Shown one piece after another: positions 26,369 to 33,301 of a DNA stretch of 64,000 nucleotides. The translations under genes and the position numbers were made by a program. Positions within the stretch are counted from its first letter, which is position 1. Each line of letters begins with the position of its first letter. The stretch covers positions 1-64,000 of the forward strand of contig NZ_VZQZ01000006.1 of NCBI RefSeq assembly GCF_008802365.1, given 5' to 3'. Under the pieces are notes generated by a model, which had not been told where the DNA came from, did not search any database, and was given only the letters and a program-made list of their open reading frames with translations. This stretch comes from Oryzomonas japonica. GTDB taxonomy: Bacteria > Desulfobacterota > Desulfuromonadia > Geobacterales > Pseudopelobacteraceae.

Positions 26369-27457
26369 ATGAATCAGGTTCCCATGAACAAGAGTACAAA
26401 GCTCCTTCTCGCAACGGCCCTGTCCCTCGCGGCCCTGGCTGCGGTCATCCTCTACTTTTCGTCCTCCGTATTCCTGCAACTGTTCATCGCCTTTGCCCTG
26501 GCCTACATGCTCAACCCGGCGGTGATATTCCTGGAGCGGAAGGGGGTAGGGCGCATCCCCAGCATCCTGGTCGTCTTCACCACCGCGCTGGTTATCTGCG
26601 CCGGCATCGCCGTGTTCTTCGTAGTCTCCCTCGGCAGCGAGTTCTCCAACATGCAACTCAATCTGCCCGCCTATGCCCAGCACCTCTACGAGATCACCCC
26701 GGCGGCGGTCAAATCCTACCTGGGGGTCGAAACCCCGGCCAAGCTCTCACTGCGCCTGAATGATGCCCTGGCCCAGGCCCGAAGCGTTGCACCGGACATC
26801 GCCAAGCCGCTCTTGAATCTCCTGCGGGAGGCGTTTTCTTCCACGGTCGCGCTCATCCTGGCATTGTTGGGCTATTTCATTATCCCGGTCTATCTCTTCT
26901 ACCTGCTGGCCGACCTGCCCCGGTTGAAGGCGTTCGTCCAGTCGTTTGTCCCCGAGCGCCACCACCGGGCCTACAACGCAAAGCTTGGGGAAATCGACAC
27001 GGTGCTGGGCGGGTTCATCCGGGGCCAGCTTTCGGTCTGCGCCATCCTGGCGGTGCTCTACAGCGTCGGCCTGTATTTCATCGGCATCGACCTGGCCATC
27101 GCCATCGGCACCCTGGCCGGTATCACCTTCATTATCCCCTATGTGGGCACCATCATCGGCATCTGTCTGTCGGTCGTCATGGCGCTGCTCAAATTCCACG
27201 ATATCCTCCATCCCCTGCTCTGCCTGGGGTGGTTCGGCCTGGTCCAGACCCTGGAGGGGGCGATCATCACCCCCAAGGTGGTGGGGAACACGGTTGGTCT
27301 GCACCCCCTGGTGGCCATCATTGCGCTCTTGATCGGCGGGGAGATGTTCGGCCTCATGGGGATGCTGCTGGCCGTGCCGGCCACCGCCGTGCTGCAGGTA
27401 TTCCTGCGCTCCCTGGCCGCTTGGTATCGCGAATCCGACTTCTACCGGGGGCAATGA
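26369..27457 (+). CDS. AI-2E family transporter (PerM-like permease)
   Basis: This 362-residue polytopic membrane protein belongs to the AI-2 exporter/PerM family. It has N-terminal helices (LLLATALSLAALAAVILYFSSS, LQLFIAFALAYMLNPAVIFL), a soluble middle and a C-terminal helix bundle with GTLAGITFIIPYVGTIIG and ITPKVVGNTVGLHPLVAIIALLIGGEMFGLMGMLLAVPATAV. Members export small molecules or act as sodium antiporters; the substrate here is unknown. Its stop overlaps the DUF512 gene start (ATGA). Confidence 0.85.
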   Translation: MNQVPMNKSTKLLLATALSLAALAAVILYFSSSVFLQLFIAFALAYMLNPAVIFLERKGVGRIPSILVVFTTALVICAGIAVFFVVSLGSEFSNMQLNLPAYAQHLYEITPAAVKSYLGVETPAKLSLRLNDALAQARSVAPDIAKPLLNLLREAFSSTVALILALLGYFIIPVYLFYLLADLPRLKAFVQSFVPERHHRAYNAKLGEIDTVLGGFIRGQLSVCAILAVLYSVGLYFIGIDLAIAIGTLAGITFIIPYVGTIIGICLSVVMALLKFHDILHPLLCLGWFGLVQTLEGAIITPKVVGNTVGLHPLVAIIALLIGGEMFGLMGMLLAVPATAVLQVFLRSLAAWYRESDFYRGQ

Positions 27458-28791
27458 TGAACGGGCTTATTGTTGAAACGGTCACACTCGGCTCTATCTG
27501 CGAGGAGATGGGGGTGGAGCCGGGGGACCGGCTACTGGCGGTCAATAATCATCCCCTGCGGGATATCATCGATTACAGCTACCACACCGCCGCCGACGAC
27601 GAGTTGCTGCTGGAGGTCGCCAAGCCGGACGGCGAGGTCTGGGAGCTGGAGATCGAGCGGGAGCCGGGGGAGCCGTTGGGGCTCACCTTCCCGGCCCCGG
27701 AACCGGCCCGGTGCCGCAACAACTGCGTTTTCTGCTTTGTCCATCAGCTCCCCCGCGGGCTGCGCAAGCCGCTCTACGTCAAGGACGAGGACTACCGCCT
27801 CTCCTTCCTCAACGGCAATTACGTCACCCTGGCCAACCTGAAGGCTCCGGAACTGGCCCGCATCATCGACCAGCGCCTATCGCCCCTGTACATCTCCGTC
27901 CATGCCACCAACCCGGTGTTGCGCGAACAGTTGCTGGGCCGGCCGGGCATCCCCCCCATCCTCGACCAGTTGCGGGAGTTGGCCGCCGCGCGCATCAGCA
28001 TGCACACCCAGGTGGTGCTCTGCCCCGGCCTCAACGATGGTCGTGAGTTGGAGCGGACCGTCGACGATCTGGCGGGACTCTACCCTGCGGTGCAATCCCT
28101 GGCCGTCGTGCCGTTGGGGTTGACCCGTCACCGGGGGCGCCTGCCGCAACTCACACCGGTGGACACCGACTATGCCCGGGCCTTCGTAACTACCTGGGGA
28201 CCGCGGGCCAAGGCCCTGAAAAAACGCCTGGGCGAGCCGTTTCTCTTCCTGGCCGACGAATTTTACCTCAAGGGAGGCGTTCCGTTCCCCCCGCTGCGGG
28301 AGTACGGCGACCTCCCCCAGATAGAGAACGGGGTCGGCATGGTGCCTCTGTTCCAGCGGGACGCCGCACAGGTGCTGCGAACGGCCCGGCCGGTGGGCAA
28401 CCTGCGGGTCACGGTGGTGACCGGCGTCTCGGCCGTGGGCTTCGTGGGGGCCTTCCTGGCCGGGTTGGAGGAGCGGACCGGCGCCCGGATCGTACCGCTG
28501 GCGGTGAAAAACCGCCTGTTCGGAGAAAGCGTGACGGTCAGCGGCCTGGTGGCGGGTAACGACATCATGGCGGCGCTTGAGGGGGGGGATATCGGTGTGG
28601 GGCTTCTGGTGCCGGACGTGATGCTCAAGGAGGGGGAGGGGCTGTTTCTGGACGATGTGCCCCTGGAGGAGTTGCAGGGGCGCCTCGGCCGCCCGGTGCT
28701 CACCTTCGACGGCACGCCCCGTGGCTGCTACCGGGCGCTCCGGCAGATGGCCCGCTTGGGTGCAGGCAACTCTGCGCCAGCATCTCCCTGA
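27454..28791 (+). CDS. DUF512 Fe-S oxidoreductase (PDZ plus NifB/MoaA-like core)
   Basis: The product is 445 residues: an N-terminal PDZ-like segment (GLIVETVTLGSICEEMGVEPGDRLLAVNNHPL), an Fe-S motif CRNNCVFCF (CxxxCxxC, radical-SAM-like) followed by HQLPRGLRKPLYVKDEDYRLSFLNGNYVTLANL, and the DUF512 C-terminus (VTGVSAVGFVGAFLAGLEERTG). The biochemical role of this family, common in anaerobes, is not established. The start at 27454 overlaps the upstream stop; 27457 is an alternative. It ends the mutL-hfq run and a hairpin terminator follows. Confidence 0.85.
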   Translation: MMNGLIVETVTLGSICEEMGVEPGDRLLAVNNHPLRDIIDYSYHTAADDELLLEVAKPDGEVWELEIEREPGEPLGLTFPAPEPARCRNNCVFCFVHQLPRGLRKPLYVKDEDYRLSFLNGNYVTLANLKAPELARIIDQRLSPLYISVHATNPVLREQLLGRPGIPPILDQLRELAAARISMHTQVVLCPGLNDGRELERTVDDLAGLYPAVQSLAVVPLGLTRHRGRLPQLTPVDTDYARAFVTTWGPRAKALKKRLGEPFLFLADEFYLKGGVPFPPLREYGDLPQIENGVGMVPLFQRDAAQVLRTARPVGNLRVTVVTGVSAVGFVGAFLAGLEERTGARIVPLAVKNRLFGESVTVSGLVAGNDIMAALEGGDIGVGLLVPDVMLKEGEGLFLDDVPLEELQGRLGRPVLTFDGTPRGCYRALRQMARLGAGNSAPASP

Positions 28792-28831
28792 CCTTTGCCA
28801 GCAACACGTCCGCGGGGAGTGCGCCCGCGAA

Positions 28832-28857
28832 AAAGGCCTGCCGTGCGGCAGGCCTTT
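28832..28857. terminator. Bidirectional hairpin terminator
   Basis: AAAGGCCTGCC (28832-28842) pairs with GGCAGGCCTTT (28847-28857), 11 bp with loop GTGC. On the minus strand it is followed by TT, giving a TTTTT run just after the small gene at 28879-29076; on the plus strand it ends the DUF512 operon. Confidence 0.75.
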
Positions 28858-28878
28858 GGGATGATCGTTACCAGGTGT

Positions 28879-29076
28879 TCAGTGGGTGACCTCGGCGCAT
28901 TCCTTGCGCTCCCACGAATCCAGTTCACCGTTTTCAAGTCGTACCTGAACGGTTTCACCTTCGTAGGTGCAACCGAACGAGTATCCGAGCTGCCCGTTTT
29001 TCAGGTTGCGGAGGGGAACGTGTTCTTCGCGCTGCTCGGTCCAGTAGCAGACCTGATCGTATTGGTTCGTTTTCAT
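28879..29076 (-). CDS. Small conserved-looking hypothetical protein
   Basis: The 65-residue product is MKTNQYDQVCYWTEQREE..., hydrophilic, with cysteines in DQVCYW, SFGCTYEG and RKECAEV. It has a good GGGGGAAGG ribosome site 3-4 nt before the ATG and a strong terminator behind it. No family is recognised; the sequence looks like a small beta-rich cytoplasmic protein. The start at 29076 is chosen over one at 29178, which would add a basic tail without a ribosome site. Confidence 0.6.
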   Translation of the reverse strand: MKTNQYDQVCYWTEQREEHVPLRNLKNGQLGYSFGCTYEGETVQVRLENGELDSWERKECAEVTH

Positions 29077-29254
29077 GGCCTTCCCCCTTTCTCTTTCCAT
29101 GATATATTTTATCCCCCTTGGGTGGCTCTTCGCAAGTTCTGCTTTTGCCCGGCCTGACAAGCCGTGAAAATTGCCCACCTGTTATCTTTTCTCCACCTGC
29201 TCGTAACAATCCGCATGTATGTAGGTTGTTATAAACATGCAAAGGAGACTCGCC

Positions 29255-29440
29255 ATGAAAATTCGACCCGATGAAGACTATTACTACTGGTGCTGCGATT
29301 GGTGCGACACGGAAAACCTTGTCCTCTGGGCGCGGCTGCACGCCGGCGCCTACTGCGGCGCCTGCCACCGCCCCATGAGTCTGGCCGACAGCCCGCAGGG
29401 CGTGGTTATCGACAACTCCATCGCTGCGGGTCTCTGCTGA
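29255..29440 (+). CDS. Small zinc-ribbon-like protein
   Basis: This 61-residue protein has two CxxC pairs (WCCDWCDTENL and YCGACHRPM), consistent with a zinc ribbon. AAAGGAG precedes the ATG at 29255 by 7 nt. Function is unknown; such short proteins may bind nucleic acid or another protein. It is divergent from the small gene at 28879. Confidence 0.65.
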   Translation: MKIRPDEDYYYWCCDWCDTENLVLWARLHAGAYCGACHRPMSLADSPQGVVIDNSIAAGLC

Positions 29441-29624
29441 AACAGCAGATTACCGGGCGTACCCCGCAAATCTATTTAAAGTCTGGATATAACCTGCGAC
29501 TTTGGTATCATGCAGGAACAACCCCATGGGCGACATCCGGTCGGGGTGCCGTCTCCGGGGGGATTCTCACTCTGCCAAAGGTATGCTGTCCGCCGCACCG
29601 GCCGGCAGCGAAACGTCCAGACCC

Positions 29625-30497
29625 ATGCATACCACCCCTTTCCTGATCATTAACCCCGATTCCGGCAGCTTCAGCCGCAGACTCATTGCGCGGGTGGTTG
29701 ACAGCCTCAAACGAGCCGGTCTGCCCCCCGTCATCCATCCGGTCAGGAACCCCTCCGAGGCGCTCCCCTGTTGCCAGGCCATCCGCCGGGTACGCGAACA
29801 TCCCTTCATCATCGTGGCCGCCGGAGACGGCACCTTCAACGCCGTCTTGAACGGGCTCGGCCCCGGACCGGCGACCCTGGCGGTGCTCCCCCTGGGCACG
29901 TCCAATGTCCTGGCCGCCGAACTGGGGATCACCTCCCTTGAGGACGGCATCGCGCGGATCTGCGCGGGCAAGACCGGGCCGCTCTCGGTGGGGCTCCTGG
30001 AGTTCGAAGCGGGTCGCCGCTATTTCGCACTCATGGCGGGCAGCGGACTGGACGGCGCCGTGGTGGGCGGGGTCAGGGCGGGGGAAAAACGGGTGCTGAA
30101 GCAGGGGGCCTACGCCCTGTCGGCGTTCAGGGCGGCGCTTGGGTGGGATCGGGGCATGCAGGAGATCGTCGCGGACGGGAAGCTTTGTCTCTGCCACACG
30201 GCGGTAGTGTGCAACGCCGCGCGCTATGGGGGGAACTTCAGGCTCTCGCCCGACAGCGACCTGTTCCGCCCCGGTTTTGAGATCGCCTGCGTCACGAGCA
30301 ACCATCGGAGGGGATACCTGGCGATTATCCGCAACCTCTTCCTGGGACAGCCGCTGCAGGATGCGGCTCTTACCTGGCTCACCGCCACGGAGATCGAACT
30401 GCGTGGAGCAAAGCCGATCCAGCTCGATGGGGATTTCGTCGGGCACGGTCCGGCGCGGATCACGGCGGTGGCCGATTTTGCCCGGCTTATTCTGTAG
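29625..30497 (+). CDS. Diacylglycerol kinase / sphingosine kinase-family protein
   Basis: This protein of about 290 residues has the lipid-kinase catalytic domain: FLIINPDSGSF at the start, the nucleotide motif IVAAGDGTFNAVLNGLG, LAVLPLGTSNVLAAELG, and the C-terminal beta domain with QLDGDFVG. It phosphorylates a lipid headgroup or diacylglycerol with ATP. The true start is uncertain: 29625 fits the domain; ATGs at 29583 and 29526 (the latter with AGGA 8 nt upstream) would add 14 or 33 residues. It stands alone before the perR-like promoter. Confidence 0.8.
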   Translation: MHTTPFLIINPDSGSFSRRLIARVVDSLKRAGLPPVIHPVRNPSEALPCCQAIRRVREHPFIIVAAGDGTFNAVLNGLGPGPATLAVLPLGTSNVLAAELGITSLEDGIARICAGKTGPLSVGLLEFEAGRRYFALMAGSGLDGAVVGGVRAGEKRVLKQGAYALSAFRAALGWDRGMQEIVADGKLCLCHTAVVCNAARYGGNFRLSPDSDLFRPGFEIACVTSNHRRGYLAIIRNLFLGQPLQDAALTWLTATEIELRGAKPIQLDGDFVGHGPARITAVADFARLIL

Positions 30498-30583
30498 CCG
30501 TTGTATCCTCGGTTGGGGCGTCTTTCACCGGCCCTGTCGGCACCACTCCCGTTGCGCCTAACGGGCCCCGTTCATTTTGATTC

Positions 30584-30612
30584 TTGACAGACGTCCCGCA
30601 AGGACGTATTGT
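30584..30612 (+). promoter_or_regulatory. Sigma-70 promoter of the perR-like gene
   Basis: TTGACA (30584-30589), a 17-bp spacer and TATTGT (30607-30612) give a near-consensus promoter. The spacer contains a 6-bp inverted repeat, ACGTCC / GGACGT. The operator at 30619-30635 covers the expected transcription start. Confidence 0.7.
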
Positions 30613-30618
30613 TTTTTG

Positions 30619-30635
30619 TCAGGAATGATTCCTGA
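30619..30635. promoter_or_regulatory. PerR-type operator in front of the Fur-family gene
   Basis: TCAGGAATGATTCCTGA is a perfect palindrome about a single central base. The 7-1-7 layout is that of PerR/Fur boxes. A near copy, CAGGAATCGTTCCTG, precedes rubrerythrin at 31100. Confidence 0.65.
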
Positions 30636-30648
30636 TTAGGAGCGCGCC

Positions 30649-31077
30649 ATCAAACGGGAACAGATCAAAAAAAACATCATCCAGGGACTCAGGGAAAAGG
30701 GGTTGAAACTGACCTCCCAGCGCCTTGAGGTCATAAGCGTGCTTACCCGCGACAAGAGTCATCCGTCCGCCCTGACCATCTTTAAAACGGCGCGGGAGAA
30801 ATATCCCAACATAAGCCTGTCCACCGTGTACTATACCCTGGCTCTGCTCAAGAAACACCGGCTGATCAAGGAACTGGAGTTCGAGACCATGGACAACCGT
30901 TACGATATGGATACGGCCAACCACCTCAACCTGATCTGCACCAACTGCGGAAGGATCGAGGACTTTACCGACGCCGTTCCCGTGCCGCCCGAGGTGGTGG
31001 AACAGCACACCGGCTTTGCCCCCCACGATATGCGTTTTGAGTACTACGGGCTGTGCAAGCAGTGCCGTAAGCCCTAG
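30649..31077 (+). CDS. Fur-family regulator, PerR-like, apparently starting at AUC
   Basis: This protein of about 142 residues has a winged helix (LTSQRLEVISVLTRDKSHPSALTIFKTAREKYPNISLSTVYYTLALLKKH) and the dimerisation domain with zinc pairs CTNCG and CKQC. The residue before the Phe in CGRIEDF is Asp, as in peroxide-sensing PerR rather than Glu as in Fur. No ATG, GTG or TTG opens the full-length frame: AGGAG at 30638-30642 stands 6 nt before ATC at 30649, and the codons from there (KREQIKKNIIQGLREKG) supply the expected first helix. An in-frame stop lies four codons upstream. The alternative TTG at 30703 would delete that helix. Rubrerythrin and cytochrome c peroxidase downstream support a peroxide-response role. 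Confidence 0.8.
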   Translation: MKREQIKKNIIQGLREKGLKLTSQRLEVISVLTRDKSHPSALTIFKTAREKYPNISLSTVYYTLALLKKHRLIKELEFETMDNRYDMDTANHLNLICTNCGRIEDFTDAVPVPPEVVEQHTGFAPHDMRFEYYGLCKQCRKP

Positions 31078-31099
31078 CAAGTTTTTTTTATCGAACAGG

Positions 31100-31114
31100 C
31101 AGGAATCGTTCCTG
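31100..31114. promoter_or_regulatory. PerR-type operator in front of rubrerythrin
   Basis: CAGGAATCGTTCCTG matches the operator at 30620-30634 at 13 of 15 positions, keeping the 6-bp arms. It lies about 98 bp before the rubrerythrin start in the gap after the regulator gene. Confidence 0.6.
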
Positions 31115-31211
31115 TTTGCCACCAAGCTCTTTGTACCGTCCCATCACGTTGAAATTGCCTGCGGCATTTCCTCGAAGGGACTCACCCCAACCACAGAAAG
31201 GAACCGAACAG

Positions 31212-31784
31212 ATGTCATTAAAAGGAACCCGCACCGAGAAAAACATCCTCACCGCATTCGCCGGCGAGAGCCAGGCCCGCAACCGTTACACCTATTTTGC
31301 CGCACAGGCGAAGAAGGACGGCTACGTGCAGATTGCCGAGATCTTCGAAGAAACGGCCAACCAGGAGAGGGAACATGCCAAGCGGCTGTTCAAATTTCTG
31401 GAGGGGGGCGATGTGGAGATCACTGCCGCATTTCCGGCCGGCGTGGTCGGGACTACCGCGGAAAACCTGCTGGCCTCGGCCCAAGGAGAGCACCACGAAC
31501 AGACGGAGATGTACCCGGAATTCGCCGCCATCGCCAAGGAAGAAGGCTTCCCGGTGCTGGCCGCCGTGTTCACGGCCATCGCCGTCGCCGAAAAACAGCA
31601 TGAAAAACGTTTCAGGGCCCTCCAGGCCAATATCGAGAACGACCGGGTCTTCCGGCGGGACGAGCCGGTGGTCTGGAGATGCCGTAACTGCGGTTACCTC
31701 CACGAAGGACCTGCCGCCCTGGAACTGTGCCCCGCCTGTGCCCACCCCAAGGCCCATTTCGAGCTGCTGGCCGAGAACTACTGA
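31212..31784 (+). CDS. rbr: Rubrerythrin
   Basis: This 190-residue non-heme iron protein reduces hydrogen peroxide in anaerobes. The ferritin-like four-helix part carries the diiron ligands (FAGESQARNRY, EIFEETANQEREHAKRLF, EHHEQTEMYPEFA, AIAVAEKQHEKRF); the C-terminal rubredoxin-like domain has CRNCGYLHEG and CPACAHP. The ATG at 31212 has a weak AACAG leader, but it is the family's usual MSLKGTRTEKN start. An operator like that of the PerR-like gene lies upstream. Confidence 0.95.
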   Translation: MSLKGTRTEKNILTAFAGESQARNRYTYFAAQAKKDGYVQIAEIFEETANQEREHAKRLFKFLEGGDVEITAAFPAGVVGTTAENLLASAQGEHHEQTEMYPEFAAIAKEEGFPVLAAVFTAIAVAEKQHEKRFRALQANIENDRVFRRDEPVVWRCRNCGYLHEGPAALELCPACAHPKAHFELLAENY

Positions 31785-31799
31785 CCGACCAGAAGAACC

Positions 31800-31897
31800 C
31801 CTCACCGAGGCGCAAGGGACGCGAAGAAGCTGCCGGACGTGTTGTTATCAAGCCGGTGGGCGGCTGCTTTTGACGTGGACTGTGCGCCTCTGTGAGG
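31800..31897. repeat. Inverted repeat pair between rubrerythrin and cytochrome c peroxidase
   Basis: CCTCACCGAGGCGCA (31800-31814) and TGCGCCTCTGTGAGG (31883-31897) are inverted repeats with one mismatch, bounding a 98-bp unit. It resembles a short intergenic palindromic repeat and could fold as a long hairpin in a readthrough transcript. Confidence 0.5.
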
Positions 31898-31953
31898 GGG
31901 CTGTCACGGTAGTCGGATTGGACGTCTTATCCCAAACTCAAGGAGGAATGCCC

Positions 31954-32997
31954 ATGAAACGAATTTGTCTGTCGCTTGCTTTCGTGCTGTCGCTGGCCGC
32001 CGTCGCCGGCCAGTCCGCTGCCGCAGATGATCTTCAGGCCCGCGCCAAAGCCCTCTTCAAGCCGATCCCGGCCAAACCGCCGGTTCTGAAGGGCAATCCG
32101 GCCACGCCTGCCAAAGTTGAACTGGGGGCCAAGCTTTACTTTGATCCACGCCTGTCCCGGTCCCAGCTCATCAGTTGCAACACCTGCCATAATGCGGGAT
32201 TGGGCGGCGCCGACCTCCAGGTGACCTCCACCGGCCACGGCTGGCAGAAGGGGCCGCGTAACGCCCCGACCGTCCTCAACTCCGCCTACAATATTGCCCA
32301 GTTCTGGGACGGCCGTGCCAAGGACCTGGCCGAGCAGGCCAAGGGGCCGGTGCAAGCCTCGGTGGAGATGAACAACACACCTGCACTGGTGTTGCAGACC
32401 CTGAGCAGCATCCCCGAGTACGTCAAACTCTTCAAAAAAGCCTTCCCCGGTGAAAAGGAGCCGCTGACCTTCGACAACATGGCCCGGGCAATCGAGGTCT
32501 TCGAGGCGAGCCTGGTCACGCCGGATGCCCCCTTTGACCGCTACCTCAAGGGAAACCGCAAAGCCCTGGGCGCCAGGGAAACCGCCGGGCTCAAGCTCTT
32601 CATCGACAAGGGATGTGTTGCCTGCCACGGTGGCCTCAATCTGGGCGGTTCCGGTTATTTTCCCTTCGGCGTGGTGGCCAAGCCGGCCGAGAATATCATG
32701 CCGCGGAAGGATAAGGGGCGGTTTGCCGTCACCAATACCTCGGCGGATGAGTACGTCTTCCGGGCACCTTCGTTGCGCAACGTGGCCATCACGGCCCCCT
32801 ATTTTCACTCCGGCGTGGTCTGGAGCCTGAAAGAGGCGGTTGACGTCATGGGTTCGGCCCAATTCGGCATCCAACTCAGCGATGAGGAAAGCAGCGCCAT
32901 TGTCGCGTTTCTTGGCAGCCTGACCGGCAAGCAGCCCAAGATCGTCTATCCGCTGTTACCGGCCAGTACCGATGTAACACCTCACCCCACGCTGTAG
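31954..32997 (+). CDS. Di-heme cytochrome c peroxidase
   Basis: This 347-residue periplasmic enzyme has a signal peptide (ICLSLAFVLSLAAVAGQSAAA) and two heme c sites, CNTCH (Cys75-His79) and CVACH. The conserved regions NAPTVLNSAYN, WDGRAKDLAEQA, and FRAPSLRNVAITAPYFHSG are those of bacterial CcpA/MacA proteins. It reduces peroxide with electrons from small cytochromes; in Geobacter the homologue MacA has also been linked to Fe(III) respiration. AAGGAGG lies 7 nt before the ATG. A terminator follows. Position after the PerR-like gene and rubrerythrin suggests shared peroxide control. Confidence 0.93.
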   Translation: MKRICLSLAFVLSLAAVAGQSAAADDLQARAKALFKPIPAKPPVLKGNPATPAKVELGAKLYFDPRLSRSQLISCNTCHNAGLGGADLQVTSTGHGWQKGPRNAPTVLNSAYNIAQFWDGRAKDLAEQAKGPVQASVEMNNTPALVLQTLSSIPEYVKLFKKAFPGEKEPLTFDNMARAIEVFEASLVTPDAPFDRYLKGNRKALGARETAGLKLFIDKGCVACHGGLNLGGSGYFPFGVVAKPAENIMPRKDKGRFAVTNTSADEYVFRAPSLRNVAITAPYFHSGVVWSLKEAVDVMGSAQFGIQLSDEESSAIVAFLGSLTGKQPKIVYPLLPASTDVTPHPTL

Positions 32998-33011
32998 CGC
33001 CTTCCCTGTTT

Positions 33012-33053
33012 CCCCTGTTTCTGCCCGTTACCGGTGCAGAAACAGGGGCATTT
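33012..33053. terminator. Terminator after cytochrome c peroxidase
   Basis: CCCCTGTTTCTGC (33012-33024) pairs with GCAGAAACAGGGG (33036-33048), 13 bp, followed by CATTT. It separates the convergent ccp and feo transcripts and may serve both. Confidence 0.7.
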
Positions 33054-33171
33054 AGCTTACCCGAAGATAGTGTCGTTCCTGCGGTAGATGGCTGCCAGGG
33101 CGTGGTTGTGGGCTCGCAGTTCCCGGAAGAATTCGTCCGCAACCCACCGCCGGGCAGCCTTCCATCCGCTC

Positions 33172-33300
33172 TCACTTGTCGCCGCAACCGCCGCCGTCGC
33201 AACCGGGGCAATGCCCCTTTTTCTTCCAGAGGGAGCGGTAGAGCAGCCAGGCAGCGCCGGCCAGTATGACGATCATCAGCACGATATCGAATGCTCCCAT
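33172..33300 (-). CDS. FeoB-associated Cys-rich membrane protein
   Basis: This 42-residue protein was read directly: one membrane helix (IVLMIVILAGAAWLLYRSLW), a basic stretch KKKG, and a cysteine cluster HCPGCDGGGCGDK. This is the pattern of the small FeoB-associated proteins that follow feoB in many anaerobes, comparable in place to FeoC but unrelated in sequence. It starts one base after the feoB stop, so the two are coupled. The cysteines may bind iron or an Fe-S cluster; this is inference. Confidence 0.8.
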   Translation of the reverse strand: MGAFDIVLMIVILAGAAWLLYRSLWKKKGHCPGCDGGGCGDK

Positions 33301-33301
33301 G

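Noticed and set aside
31297-32997. Very long frame reading through rubrerythrin into the peroxidase
   Set aside because: The upstream part is out of frame with rubrerythrin and arginine/proline-rich; the peroxidase has its own AAGGAGG and signal peptide at 31954.
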